From assembly GCF_007748175.1 (NCBI RefSeq), contig NZ_CP037422.1:744001-808000 (forward strand): a stretch of 64,000 bases of DNA. Direction: 5' to 3'. Below the pieces are notes generated by a model, which saw only the letters and a program-made list of their open reading frames with translations, was not told the DNA's origin and did not search any database. The position numbers and the translations under genes were made by a program. Shown one piece after another: positions 10,552-20,549 of this stretch (position 1 is its first letter; the number at the start of each line of letters is the position of its first letter). This DNA is from Gimesia aquarii (GTDB lineage Bacteria; Planctomycetota; Planctomycetia; Planctomycetales; Planctomycetaceae).

Positions 10552-12144
10552 ATGAAAACATTAAACACCTCTAATCAAAGACATTTCGAACGAAAAATAA
10601 ATCGTTCTTGTGATGGGTTTACGCTTGTCGAGATGTTGGTTTCGGTGGCGTTGGTGCTGTTGATGATGTTGATGTTTACAGAGATTTTCCAGATTCTTGC
10701 CGGTTCGATGACATTACAGCGAGGGATTTCGGAAAATGATCAACGTGAGCGACTGTTAGTCACGATGTTACAAGCCGATTTGGATCGTCGTACATTCCAG
10801 TATCTGCTGCCCTTCGCCGCTACTACAACTTTTACGAATCCACTTACGGTACCGCCTACATCACCAGCTCCTGATGACCCACGCAGTCCGCGTTTTCACC
10901 AAGAAGATCGACAAGGTTATTTTTATATTTCAGAGAATGATCCCAACGATGATACCGACGATTTTATCCAGTTTACGGTCTCTCGTTTTTCCAACCTCGG
11001 ACAAACAGAAACAGACGATTTCTATTTTGGACGCGCTTTGGACTTAAGTGGAAGGACACCAGATGGCGGCACGCGATTAGCAAATCATCCTAATCAACCC
11101 GAAGCTGACGATGGCCGAATTGTGCCAGACGGTGCTTCGCAGTCCTCTGCAGCGGAAGTTTGTTACTTTTTACGAGGCAGCAACTTGTATCGTCGTGTCA
11201 TGCTAATTCGGGAACCATTATCCCTGTCGAGTACACAAAATTCACAACCTGTCGCTTCAGATTCAGCAGATACTCCTTTTTTTCTGAGGTCAGGAACCAC
11301 ACCCGCTCCACTTTATGGAGAAGGAAGATTTAGAAGTGATAATTTCTGGGGCGATTTCGACTATTCCGCATTTATTTTAGACCCTACTAATACAACCGTT
11401 TATGCACGTTTTCATGACCTCTCTGATTTAGATAACTCAAGTACTGGGAATTTTCCTCTTGGAAATCCTCGGCTTCGATTTGGATTTAATCATGAGACGG
11501 GGCTCTCGCGAGAGTTCGCGCCCAGCACTACGGGAACCAACCCTCCTCAGTTATTCATTGGTCGTTTTACTCATGAAGAGACATCTCATCCGGATTTTAA
11601 TTATCCTCAGGATCTGATGGACACTTCGATTGGTGGTGGCGGGAACCCCATGAGCCCATCAGCTCCAAGCCTCATTGTTAATCCCAATGATCGAGTAATC
11701 GATTTACTGAGAAATGGTTCCCGGCGTTCCGAAGATCTGGTGCTTTCGAATGTGCGTTCCTTTGATATCAAAGTGTTTGATGATATTCGACAAGACTTTG
11801 TTGACATTGGTGGGGCAAGAGCTTTGCGATTTGCTGCTAGTGCAAGACAGAACACAGACCACGGCAATTCGCAATGGAAGAATGTATTTGACACCTGGCA
11901 TCCTACAGGCATTGCGGGCGTTACGGGCGCTGATGGTGATCCACCTTTTCCAATGTTATCTGACCCAACAGTTTCAGAGACAGCGCCACAAGTACCGGAC
12001 TACGATCTAGCAAATCAAGATCCGGTTCCCAGGGCATCACCTTTAACAGCAATTCGCATTTTAATTCGATATGAAGACCCTTCTTCCGGTCAAGTCAGAC
12101 AAATGACCTTGATTCATCCTTTGAGGAATCGGGGCGAGGGATGA
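10552..12144 (+). CDS. GspJ/PilW-like minor pseudopilin
   Basis: A protein of about 530 residues with a prepilin N-terminus: leader ending CDG, followed by FTLVEMLVSVALVLLMMLMFTEIFQI. The next part, SENDQRERLLVTMLQADLDRRTF, fits the GspJ/PilW pattern, where the helix is followed by (R/Q)xxL-DL. I chose ATG 10552; an in-frame GTG at 10540 is an alternative. The length is well above the usual 200 residues for GspJ, as for its neighbours. The C-terminal segment PLTAIRILIRYEDPSSGQVRQMTLIHPLR also looks like the GspJ C-terminal strand region. Confidence 0.8.
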   Translation: MKTLNTSNQRHFERKINRSCDGFTLVEMLVSVALVLLMMLMFTEIFQILAGSMTLQRGISENDQRERLLVTMLQADLDRRTFQYLLPFAATTTFTNPLTVPPTSPAPDDPRSPRFHQEDRQGYFYISENDPNDDTDDFIQFTVSRFSNLGQTETDDFYFGRALDLSGRTPDGGTRLANHPNQPEADDGRIVPDGASQSSAAEVCYFLRGSNLYRRVMLIREPLSLSSTQNSQPVASDSADTPFFLRSGTTPAPLYGEGRFRSDNFWGDFDYSAFILDPTNTTVYARFHDLSDLDNSSTGNFPLGNPRLRFGFNHETGLSREFAPSTTGTNPPQLFIGRFTHEETSHPDFNYPQDLMDTSIGGGGNPMSPSAPSLIVNPNDRVIDLLRNGSRRSEDLVLSNVRSFDIKVFDDIRQDFVDIGGARALRFAASARQNTDHGNSQWKNVFDTWHPTGIAGVTGADGDPPFPMLSDPTVSETAPQVPDYDLANQDPVPRASPLTAIRILIRYEDPSSGQVRQMTLIHPLRNRGEG

Positions 12145-12221
12145 GTTCACAACACAAGTAGGTATTTTCCCCATTGTGCCGATCCGGGCCACGGCCATTG
12201 GCTACTTTGGGAGGTTTTGAA

Positions 12222-15200
12222 ATGAAGCCGGTTTCCATGAAACAGACAGAACAAACAAACAAGCATTTAGCTTCGATTTATCAGAGTCGTCGAGGATCGA
12301 CGTTACTGGTTGTGATCGCCTTATTAGCAATGCTTTCCCTACTCGGAGTGGTGTTTTTTACTTTTTCTTCGCAGGAGGAGCGGAGTGCGCAATATTTCAC
12401 AGAGGCTGCACTGAATGAAGCCGATCCAGGCCTCGACGCTGATGTTTTATTCAACTGGGGACTTCAACAATTAATCGTCGGGCCTGATGAAAGTCTACAT
12501 AACAGCGCACTGCACGGCAAATGGCATTCTCTGTTGCCCAAGATGTTCGGCACAGACCCACACCCATTTTCCGGGCAGGGGATCAACGTGATATATGATG
12601 GCTTAGGCAATCTCGTGGTTGACCAGGATTACGATGGTACGGCAGATCCCAACCAGGATTTACTGTTTTTAAATCATAGTGTTGGCGCACATGGCGGTAC
12701 GTTGCCGTCAGGGTTACAAAGTGGCAATCTCCCCGAACCAGACGTCGATTATACTGCACCTGATATCAATAATCTCTTCTTGGCCTACAAGGGCTATACT
12801 CTGTACGGGGGCAACCTGAGGGAAGTGATTATTCCTTCATTCTTGCGACCTCAATTTTTAAGAGATGGAAGCGGTACGCACTACCCTGACTGGTATAGTA
12901 ATGCTAATACGGCTGGTATGGTACTCAGACCGCATCCAGACCACCTGTTTGTAGATCCCAGCGGAAATGCCCCAGGAGATACACGTTTTACAACTTCATT
13001 TCCTTTTCAGCCATTGTTAAATATTACTGGCGGAAATCCTACGATACATGGTGAATTAGGCATTTTTACAGATTCTTTTGACTCTGTTACAAATAGCCCC
13101 ATTATTGAATTGGATGTGGATAATGATGATGATGGGATTGTAGATGGTATCTGGATGGATTTGGATTTTCCACCGATCCAAAATCCCAACGATCCAACAA
13201 AATATATCATCCCCCTGTTTTCCTTTACGATATACGACTTGGATGCATTGGTTAATTTGAATACAGCCGGGAACATGCGCAGACCGGATGACATTGATTT
13301 GAATTATGCTCCAGGCAGTCGTTTTTTTGGTGAAGATAGTGCGACGTTTTCTGACAAATATCTTTTCCTGTCCCGTTCCAACATGGGGCTTTCTTCGCCT
13401 GGAGAAATTAATCCACAGTGGGTGCTCAATGCACGACCCGAAATAAGTCCAACAGGTGACTTGGATGGATCGGCCAGTGCAGCTGCTGTTTTTCAACAAC
13501 ACCGTTTATTCTTTGGTGGTTTTCCCTATCCTCATGGATTGATTGCAGCTCCCCATACATATGGTACAGCCGGTGTTTTTCAGAACGCTTACGAAAGTAC
13601 TCGAGACTGGCGTGAAATCTCGAATATGGAATATTTCTTTTTGAATTATGGTCGTGCCGAATTTGGTGCACCCGCTAACCCCGGTGACAATGGTACTAAA
13701 AACGAAATTATTGACCTCTATGCTGGTCGTTGGGGGGAGCCGAACCTGTTGTATGACGCCCAGCGAAATACTCCTACTGAGAATATCTTTGTAGTCAATA
13801 CTACTGGTGGTACAATAGTTACATTTCCTCGCGCGGGTCAGACACTCGTGGATGATAACGCCAATCGCTATGAAGGTGGTGTTTTCAGTGGATCGCTCAA
13901 TGGAAGTCGGGCAAATGTGAACGCGTTTATGCATCCACTGGCATACAATGGTTCGGGAAGAGTTAACAAACCGGGAAGTAGTTATCGTCAAGCCGCCATT
14001 AGTTTTAATGGTTGGAGAGGCTATGAGGACATCGAAGTTGCAGGTAACGTTCGTTACAGCGATGGGTTACGTCTTTTCAAAAACTCTAATAAAGATCGTC
14101 ACCCAGATTACTTCATTTTACTGGATGATGCAGATGAGATGACCGTTGATCTCGAAAAAGTACAACGCCCCTATGATGAGCCTTTTGCCGCCGATGACCT
14201 TGCCTTCCTGCATCTGTCTCAGACTGACCGTGATAATACTGGTGTGAGTTCACGTCTGGAAGATTTACTACCCTTTAATTTTGGACGTTCAGGATCTGTC
14301 AATGCACGTCGAGATCCTATTCGTCAAAAATTTACGACAATGAGTTGGGATCGTAAACAGTTTGGCATACCTGTGCCAAGAATTCCCGGCTTCAGAGACT
14401 GGGAATTTGCGAGTGGACAATTTCCTCCATTTAGTTTTCTTCCTGATAATCTAGATCCATTTCGCCCTGCATTAAACTCATTTCTTACGGTCATTCCTAA
14501 TAATACAAATTCAGCGATTCCCCGTTTTCAGATGAAGTTAAACTTAAATCAGCTTCTGGTATTTGATCAGACGGGAACAGGAAAAACCGTGACAACTCGT
14601 CCTTTGACCCCGCATCCTGGCGAAGATTTAAATGGAAATGGTACGCTGGATGTAGGTGAAGATACGAATGGCAATGGAGTACTCGATTCGGGGGAAGATT
14701 CGAATGGAAATGGTTTATTGGATTTTGGTGAGGATTTGAATGGGAATGGTGTACTTGACAGTTTGTCTTCAACTGTGATTAATACCAGCTGGGATGGAGA
14801 AAGCAATATTGATCCAATGGATGGCTCTCTTGTGTACCCTAATCTCCCCGCGTATCCTCCGAATACAATGGAACAACAGGAATTTTGGGCGCGCTACGAT
14901 CGTCAATTGATGGCCCGGGATATCTATGTATTGCTTTACACATTAGGCGGCGGTAGTGACTCAACCGATTATAGCTTAGATAATTCTGGAAATGCACTTT
15001 ACACAAATGCACAACTGGAGGAGATGGCTCAGTTTGCAGTTAACGTTGTAGATGCGTTAGACCCTGATGATGTGATTACCCGTTTCGAATATGACACGAA
15101 TTTGAATAATGGCTGGAATTTGGATGACAATCCCTATACCAGTGCTGGCGAAACTGATCGTGCTGAGGTCTTCGGTGTCGAAGCTCAAAAACTGACACTG

Positions 15201-17288
15201 AGTGAGTTTCTGGCGATTAAAGCTCCCAAAGTAACAGATAGCGGAGGAACAGAGGTTGATCATGGTGCAACCGAATATAACGATGAGGAGGATCGTTATT
15301 TCTCTTACATTGAATTACGTAATGCTAGTCCACAGACCATCAGCTTCAACAATGATGCCTGGCAGATTCGTCTCGAACCGCGAGCTGATTCAGTAGATGC
15401 AGATCACGATGATCTTGATAATCTGCCCGCTGACTCTGAATTTTCAAGCAATAGTTTTAAGCGCAGGTTAACGCTACGCAACGGTTCAGTTGGCAGTGGC
15501 GGCATCTTCTCGATTCGTAGTGCGGGTGATGATGAAAATACCGACCCGATGTCTGGTATGCCGCGCGAAAGCTATTTCCAGGTGGATCCGAATTATACGG
15601 GTAGTGGTCTCCCAACTCTCACTCGAATCGTACCTCTCGATATATCTACACCTGCCATTGATCTGATTACTGATGATGACACCACTGACTTTTTGTTAAC
15701 CAGAGAGTCAGATACCGTGACACCGATGTCCGGCAGAGGCGATTTCCTGAACGATTCGAATACCGCTTCTGGTTCCACGAATTTTAATAGCCTGACATTT
15801 GTTGTACGGCTCATGCGGCGAGCGCATTTAGGACGTAATACCCCCGCTGTCAATAATGCTATTGATAATGCAGACAACCCATGGGTTGAAGTTGACAGTA
15901 TGGTTGTCACAGGGATGAATGAATTTACATTGACTCAAGCAACTATTGGTACACAGATTCAAGATCAATTGAATCAACTTCGAAGTTATGAACGTTCTCA
16001 ACCTCTCTATGCACGTGGTTCAGGGAACGCAACCCATGCTGCCGGCAATGCCGGTTCGAGTTATCGAGCCAATACAGTTGGCACAACAAATTCGAATACA
16101 GGGATAGGCAGCGTTGGTCCTGATGGTGCGAATGGAATTTCTGGCTTTGATGACGACAATGCCAGTGGCGCTGACAATTCTGCTGAGCGTGGCTGGGCTT
16201 TTTCAGATGACCGGCCTCGTTTTCATGTCTGGCAACCTCACTTTGATCGTGACTATGCTTCAATTGTCGAATTATTCAGTGTGCCCATTGTAGGACCCAA
16301 TCGCATTACGCGCGATCTGGCAACCGTAGCTGGCAAGCAAGGACGAGCCGGTTCTGCTACAGATGTGCTTAGAGAGAATGATGTTAAATTTGCTGGAACC
16401 CAAAAATTCCTGGACCCTAATGGTCCAGACGCGAGTGATACTACCGACGACAACCGCTGGTTTCGCTTCCTGGAATTCGTAGAAGTTCCTACCCGAAGTC
16501 ACCTTCAATTGGGTAATCCACTCAACGATCCTCGAGTGCCTGGACGTATCAATCTCAATACAATTCGTAATCCTTCGATCTTGGCGGCTTTATTAGACGA
16601 CACAGATGCCTTTACGATGGATATGTCTGGCGACCCTAACCATCCAAGTCTGAATGCGCCTCATTTGGGTGGCGGTGACTGGTGGCAGGCATTTATTGAC
16701 TCCCGAGATAATATTGATCCCGGGCTCGCAAACCCAGCTCGAATTCCGGGTACACCAGTTAGACTAGATTTACCACGAGTCTCGCGCTCGCAACCTTTCC
16801 GTAGCTTTTACCATTCAACACCAGCAAGCAGTGCAACTGATGTGCAAAATTTACGTGAGCATACAATCTTTCGGAGTTTACCGACTGAATCTGGTTCTGC
16901 TAATCCACGACTTCTGTTTGAATTGGCGACCAATGCTGAGCATGTTAATGCCGGTAGCGTTGCCGTGGATTCCCATACCCGAAATCGTATCCTGTCGAAA
17001 ATTGCCGCGAATACAACGACCCGTAGTAATACCTTTGTTGTATTTATGTCAGTCGCTTACTTTGAAGCCACTGGGACAGGAACGACTATTTATGGGGATC
17101 CCGTACAAATCGGAGCCCGATTGTCACCCTTTCCTACTGTCCCAGTACGTACTGCGAATCAGCCAGACTATCGCGGATTTTTCGTAATCGATCGTACTCG
17201 GGCTGAGCAGGCTTTCGAACCAACCACTGGTCAATTTGACAACTGGAAACGTTTGATTCGACATCGTCACACGATTCAAAATGAATAA
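12222..17288 (+). CDS. Very large GspK/PilX-like minor pseudopilin with Ca-binding-type repeats
   Basis: A 1,688-residue protein. I start it at ATG 12222 (GGGAGG at 12209-12214, spacer 7) rather than a TTG 48 bases upstream. The N-terminus SRRGSTLLVVIALLAMLSLLGVVFFTF is a pilin-like segment of the GspK/PilX type, which lacks the usual Glu5. Two NLNT motifs (VNLNTAGNMRRP about residue 345; RINLNTIRNPSILAALL about residue 1440) resemble the helix-hairpin-helix-like motif of GspK. Four tandem 12-residue units of the form GED-NGNG-LD lie at 14619-14759 and look like calcium-binding loops. GspK is normally about 330 residues, so this is about five times longer. It is the last pseudopilin gene, in the expected K position, and is probably the tip component. 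Confidence 0.8.
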   Translation: MKPVSMKQTEQTNKHLASIYQSRRGSTLLVVIALLAMLSLLGVVFFTFSSQEERSAQYFTEAALNEADPGLDADVLFNWGLQQLIVGPDESLHNSALHGKWHSLLPKMFGTDPHPFSGQGINVIYDGLGNLVVDQDYDGTADPNQDLLFLNHSVGAHGGTLPSGLQSGNLPEPDVDYTAPDINNLFLAYKGYTLYGGNLREVIIPSFLRPQFLRDGSGTHYPDWYSNANTAGMVLRPHPDHLFVDPSGNAPGDTRFTTSFPFQPLLNITGGNPTIHGELGIFTDSFDSVTNSPIIELDVDNDDDGIVDGIWMDLDFPPIQNPNDPTKYIIPLFSFTIYDLDALVNLNTAGNMRRPDDIDLNYAPGSRFFGEDSATFSDKYLFLSRSNMGLSSPGEINPQWVLNARPEISPTGDLDGSASAAAVFQQHRLFFGGFPYPHGLIAAPHTYGTAGVFQNAYESTRDWREISNMEYFFLNYGRAEFGAPANPGDNGTKNEIIDLYAGRWGEPNLLYDAQRNTPTENIFVVNTTGGTIVTFPRAGQTLVDDNANRYEGGVFSGSLNGSRANVNAFMHPLAYNGSGRVNKPGSSYRQAAISFNGWRGYEDIEVAGNVRYSDGLRLFKNSNKDRHPDYFILLDDADEMTVDLEKVQRPYDEPFAADDLAFLHLSQTDRDNTGVSSRLEDLLPFNFGRSGSVNARRDPIRQKFTTMSWDRKQFGIPVPRIPGFRDWEFASGQFPPFSFLPDNLDPFRPALNSFLTVIPNNTNSAIPRFQMKLNLNQLLVFDQTGTGKTVTTRPLTPHPGEDLNGNGTLDVGEDTNGNGVLDSGEDSNGNGLLDFGEDLNGNGVLDSLSSTVINTSWDGESNIDPMDGSLVYPNLPAYPPNTMEQQEFWARYDRQLMARDIYVLLYTLGGGSDSTDYSLDNSGNALYTNAQLEEMAQFAVNVVDALDPDDVITRFEYDTNLNNGWNLDDNPYTSAGETDRAEVFGVEAQKLTLSEFLAIKAPKVTDSGGTEVDHGATEYNDEEDRYFSYIELRNASPQTISFNNDAWQIRLEPRADSVDADHDDLDNLPADSEFSSNSFKRRLTLRNGSVGSGGIFSIRSAGDDENTDPMSGMPRESYFQVDPNYTGSGLPTLTRIVPLDISTPAIDLITDDDTTDFLLTRESDTVTPMSGRGDFLNDSNTASGSTNFNSLTFVVRLMRRAHLGRNTPAVNNAIDNADNPWVEVDSMVVTGMNEFTLTQATIGTQIQDQLNQLRSYERSQPLYARGSGNATHAAGNAGSSYRANTVGTTNSNTGIGSVGPDGANGISGFDDDNASGADNSAERGWAFSDDRPRFHVWQPHFDRDYASIVELFSVPIVGPNRITRDLATVAGKQGRAGSATDVLRENDVKFAGTQKFLDPNGPDASDTTDDNRWFRFLEFVEVPTRSHLQLGNPLNDPRVPGRINLNTIRNPSILAALLDDTDAFTMDMSGDPNHPSLNAPHLGGGDWWQAFIDSRDNIDPGLANPARIPGTPVRLDLPRVSRSQPFRSFYHSTPASSATDVQNLREHTIFRSLPTESGSANPRLLFELATNAEHVNAGSVAVDSHTRNRILSKIAANTTTRSNTFVVFMSVAYFEATGTGTTIYGDPVQIGARLSPFPTVPVRTANQPDYRGFFVIDRTRAEQAFEPTTGQFDNWKRLIRHRHTIQNE
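14619..14759 (+). repeat. Four in-frame 36-base repeats encoding DxNGNGxxD loops
   Basis: Inside the GspK-like gene, four consecutive 36-base units encode GEDLNGNGTLDV, GEDTNGNGVLDS, GEDSNGNGLLDF and GEDLNGNGVLDS. The D-x-N-x-N-G-x-x-D spacing matches dockerin/EF-hand type calcium loops. DNA identity between units is lower than protein identity, so the repeat is old or under selection at protein level. Confidence 0.85.
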
Positions 17289-17531
17289 ATTTAAATGGTT
17301 CGAAATATAGTATACATTTAAATAATTAACTTACAAATCAGACAAAACATATGAAACACATTACAGCAGAGAGGGGGAGAGCCATGTTACCGTAGTCGCA
17401 GGTTTTGGTTGCGGGCCGCTCGTGATCGGATAATGTGAGGCTTGGACGTTTAAATCGTCTATTCCTTTAAATTCGATTCAATTGTGATTCCTTAGGATTC
17501 CTGAAGAATTGAACTGTTTTTGTGTTTGTTT

Positions 17532-17560
17532 TTGCTAGTTGTGTACAATTAATATATAAT
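17532..17560 (+). promoter_or_regulatory. Sigma-70-type promoter of the DUF1559 gene
   Basis: TTGCTA at 17532-17537, a spacer of exactly 17 bases, and TATAAT at 17555-17560 form a strong housekeeping promoter match. The start site would be near 17567, giving a short leader of about 30 bases before ATG 17596. It lies in the 307-base gap after the GspK-like gene, which otherwise holds nothing recognisable. It indicates that the DUF1559 gene is expressed separately from the pseudopilin operon. Confidence 0.7.
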
Positions 17561-17595
17561 CTGTTTGAACCGTATTTTTAGTGAGGAGAATGACA

Positions 17596-18690
17596 ATGAA
17601 AGCTCAAAGAATCAAACAAAAGCTACAAAAGCGTAAAGGGTTTACGCTGATCGAACTGCTGGTGGTCATCACCATCATCGGTATCCTGGTATCACTGACT
17701 TTGCCGGCAATTAATGGTGCTCGAGCCGCTGCCCGAAAGGTAACGTGTCTGAACAACATGCGAAACGTGGGGTTGGCTGTCGTCAACTTCTCATCGGGGG
17801 CGAACTCTCAATTGCCACTGTTGGTTGATGAGAATATTATCACAGATCCCGGGGGAACTAATGCCAATGATCAGTGGGATAATCTTTCCTGGTGCACGGC
17901 GATATTACCGTTCTTGGATCAGGTTGGTTTCCGTCAACGATGGGATAGTACTGCTAGTGCTGCGTCAGTAAACGGGGCACCTACTACTGATATTGTATTT
18001 TTAAACAGCCAACGATTTCCTGTCTTTATTTGCCCCGATGATCAGTTTGGTACAGATCCTGGTGCGTTATCTTATGTCGCAAACGTTGGATATGTCATGC
18101 TGAACTACAACGCGGCTGCAGATTTTTCCCATGCAGCCAACTCAAACTACATTCTTTCTACAGGAGGTGCAGTAGAGTCACCGGTCAAATTCGCGACAGG
18201 TGTTTTTTGGCGAGGCCAACCAAATGCCCTTGGTACACCAGCTCCTCGTATGTCATTGGACTTTATCTCTGCCGCTGATGGGTTGACTCAGACTCTGATG
18301 TTATCGGAGAATTTACAAGCCGGTGAGTGGGCAAATAATGATACCGGTAGTCTGGGTTTTGGTGTGGATATGGAAGGGTTGTTGCCGCGAACTACACCGA
18401 CAGATGCTACAGGAGCTAGCTTAGTTGATGACTTGTTATTGCCCGGTGGATATAATTTAACAAATTCCGGAACGGGCACTGATTCTCGAATTGGTTCTAA
18501 CTTGACAGCCAATCCCAGGTCAGCCTGGCGACCCAGTTCCAACCACCCCAGCGGCGCAGTGAATGTCATTTTCTGCGACGGTAGTGGAAAATCATTGACA
18601 CCTCAGATGGATGCAGGCGTGTATGCTCGTCTGTTGACTCCCGCTGGTCTGCGTTATGGTCAGGATGTTGTTGATGGAACTTCCTACTAA
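17596..18690 (+). CDS. DUF1559 prepilin-like protein (planctomycete H-X-DG family)
   Basis: A 364-residue protein of the DUF1559 family, which is massively expanded in planctomycetes and of unknown function. I chose ATG 17596 because AGGAG at 17583-17587 lies 8 bases upstream; an upstream in-frame ATG at 17590 is too close. A prepilin leader (KRKG) is followed by FTLIELLVVITIIGILVSLTLPAINGARAAARK. The C-terminal signature HPSGAVNVIFCDGS is the H-X9-DG motif with 10 rather than 9 intervening residues. The gene has its own promoter and terminator. It may be a major surface filament subunit, but that is inference. Confidence 0.92.
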   Translation: MKAQRIKQKLQKRKGFTLIELLVVITIIGILVSLTLPAINGARAAARKVTCLNNMRNVGLAVVNFSSGANSQLPLLVDENIITDPGGTNANDQWDNLSWCTAILPFLDQVGFRQRWDSTASAASVNGAPTTDIVFLNSQRFPVFICPDDQFGTDPGALSYVANVGYVMLNYNAAADFSHAANSNYILSTGGAVESPVKFATGVFWRGQPNALGTPAPRMSLDFISAADGLTQTLMLSENLQAGEWANNDTGSLGFGVDMEGLLPRTTPTDATGASLVDDLLLPGGYNLTNSGTGTDSRIGSNLTANPRSAWRPSSNHPSGAVNVIFCDGSGKSLTPQMDAGVYARLLTPAGLRYGQDVVDGTSY

Positions 18691-18751
18691 GGGGAGACGT
18701 ACTCGGAAACGACGTTTTTGAGTCATTGTTCTCAAATCGGTTCAAATTCTC

Positions 18752-18785
18752 ACACCAGAGATCGTAAGGTCTCTGGTGTTTTTTT
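18752..18785 (+). terminator. Rho-independent terminator of the DUF1559 gene
   Basis: A perfect 10-base stem (ACACCAGAGA at 18752-18761; TCTCTGGTGT at 18770-18779) with an 8-base loop is followed by a run of T. It lies about 60 bases after the stop codon. Confidence 0.9.
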
Positions 18786-19164
18786 ATGGTTACAAATAGA
18801 ATGTGATTAAATGTACACTTTTTGCTGAAGTGCAGAGATCCTAAGCTTCTTAAAATGATGTTTGAGGAAAGTAAAGGTAATGACACTGACGGAACTTAAT
18901 AACCTCTCTTGACGAATCACCGGTAAATAGGATAAGGAACGTTATAAACGTATCAAAGGAAATAGAGAATCTCTCTACACTGTGGCATGAGGTACCAGGA
19001 AAGGTCTCTTCAAACCTCAGAGACGCCATAAAATCAATTAGTTACAACTTGACGGACAATGAGAGAGCAGCCATATTCAACCATTCAAATTTATGTGTGA
19101 GTTAGATCAGATTTAACCTCGTTACGAGCCACTCAATACAACTATTACATCTCAGGATAATATC
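18786..19164. other. Intergenic region upstream of clpP1
   Basis: About 380 bases hold no gene. TTGACG at 19049-19054 with CATATT at 19072-19077 (17-base spacer) is a possible sigma-70-type promoter for the clpP pair. The -10 half is weak, so this stays a candidate. No conserved RNA structure was recognised. Confidence 0.35.
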
Positions 19165-19806
19165 ATGTTCGACCCGATATCAGGGCAAATGCCAACTCAG
19201 GCGAATCAACGTGCCCGTAGTTACTCTCAGCAGCGTCAGATGGGGATTGGTGATCTCCTGTTGGATAATCGGATTATCTTTTTGGATAGTGTCATCAACG
19301 ATGCCAGCGCGAATTTAATCGTGATGAAACTGTTATACCTGCAGTCGGAAAATCGACATCAGGATATTCATTTGTATGTTAATTCTCCTGGAGGTTCAGT
19401 CACCTCCACGATGGCCATCTATGATACGATGCAATTCATTGAATGCGATGTTGCCACGTATTGTGTCGGTCTATCTGCCAGTGGAGGTGCCATTCTGGTT
19501 GCCGGTGGTCAAAAGGGCAAACGATATATCTTACCTCACGCCAAAATGATGATTCATCAGCCTTATGGTGAAGTCGGTGGTCAGGTATCCGATATTGAGA
19601 TTCAGGCTAAAGACATTCTGGACACACGCGAGATTCTGAACAAAATTTTAGCTGAGCATACCGGGCAGTCCATTGAAAAAATTGCGGAAGATACCTCCCG
19701 CGATCGCTTTCTGACAGCCGCCGAATCAGTCGAGTACGGGCTGGTTGATGAGGTCCTGGTTCGCGATAAGGGTGATTCAGACAAAGACAAAAAAGAACAC
19801 AAGTAA
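19165..19806 (+). CDS. clpP: ATP-dependent Clp protease proteolytic subunit, first copy
   Basis: ClpP is the serine peptidase chamber that degrades unfolded substrates delivered by ClpX/ClpA-type ATPases in the cytoplasm. Of 213 residues, the triad is Ser106, His131 and Asp180, with the same spacing (25 and 49) as in E. coli ClpP. The active-site motif reads LSASGGAIL, where most ClpPs have ASMGA, so a Gly replaces the Met after the nucleophile. Other family motifs are present ([23 protein letters not shown]). A second clpP follows 79 bases downstream; paired paralogues often form mixed ClpP1P2 complexes. The ATG follows CAGGAT at good spacing. Confidence 0.95.
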   Translation: MFDPISGQMPTQANQRARSYSQQRQMGIGDLLLDNRIIFLDSVINDASANLIVMKLLYLQSENRHQDIHLYVNSPGGSVTSTMAIYDTMQFIECDVATYCVGLSASGGAILVAGGQKGKRYILPHAKMMIHQPYGEVGGQVSDIEIQAKDILDTREILNKILAEHTGQSIEKIAEDTSRDRFLTAAESVEYGLVDEVLVRDKGDSDKDKKEHK

Positions 19807-19885
19807 AAGTAATAAATTGAGTCGGCATCGGTACTGTCGAGTGATTATCAACCATTAATTTAGCAACTATTGAAATGAGTGTTAT

Positions 19886-20497
19886 ATGACGGTCCTTACT
19901 CCCTATGTGATCGAAAAGAATGGACGCGATGAGCGTGCCATGGATATTTACAGTCGTCTTCTGCAGGATCGTATCGTGATGATGGGATCGCAGGTGAATG
20001 ATCAGGTGGCACAAAGTCTGGTAGCACAACTACTGTTTTTGCAGTTTGATGATCCAGAAGCAGACATTCATTTTTATATCAACTCGCCCGGGGGTTCTGT
20101 AACCGCGGGAATGGCAATCTATGATACCATGCAATATATCTCCTGTGATGTCGCCACCTATTGCATCGGCCAGGCTGCCAGTATGGGAGCTTTGCTGTTG
20201 ACGGCGGGTGCGGCTGGAAAACGAAATGCGTTACCGAATAGTCGCATCATGATTCACCAGCCTTTAGCTGGTATGCAGGGAACAGCGACCGATTTGGACA
20301 TTCATGCAAAAGAAGTTCTGAAGATGAAGAGGCGGTTGAATGAAATTCTGCTGCATCATACAGGTCAGACCTTGGAGAAAATTGAGCAGGATACAGACCG
20401 CGATAATTTCATGGATGCTCAGGAAGCGAAAGCATACGGCTTAATTGATAATGTGCTGGAGCACCTCGAAGCACCTGGAGAAAAAGAGAATACTTAA
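19886..20497 (+). CDS. clpP: ATP-dependent Clp protease proteolytic subunit, second copy
   Basis: A 203-residue ClpP with a fully canonical active site: [16 protein letters not shown] holding Ser99, MIHQPLAG holding His124, and DTDRDNF holding Asp173. The N-terminal segment [26 protein letters not shown] is the classic ClpP start. It is closer to the bacterial consensus than the upstream copy, so it is probably the main catalytic subunit. No clpX or other Clp ATPase is nearby. The two genes are probably co-transcribed. Confidence 0.96.
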   Translation: MTVLTPYVIEKNGRDERAMDIYSRLLQDRIVMMGSQVNDQVAQSLVAQLLFLQFDDPEADIHFYINSPGGSVTAGMAIYDTMQYISCDVATYCIGQAASMGALLLTAGAAGKRNALPNSRIMIHQPLAGMQGTATDLDIHAKEVLKMKRRLNEILLHHTGQTLEKIEQDTDRDNFMDAQEAKAYGLIDNVLEHLEAPGEKENT

Positions 20498-20549
20498 TTT
20501 TGATACTCAGGAGAGCAGAAGAGGATCCTTCTGCTGTAGTTGATTTCCG

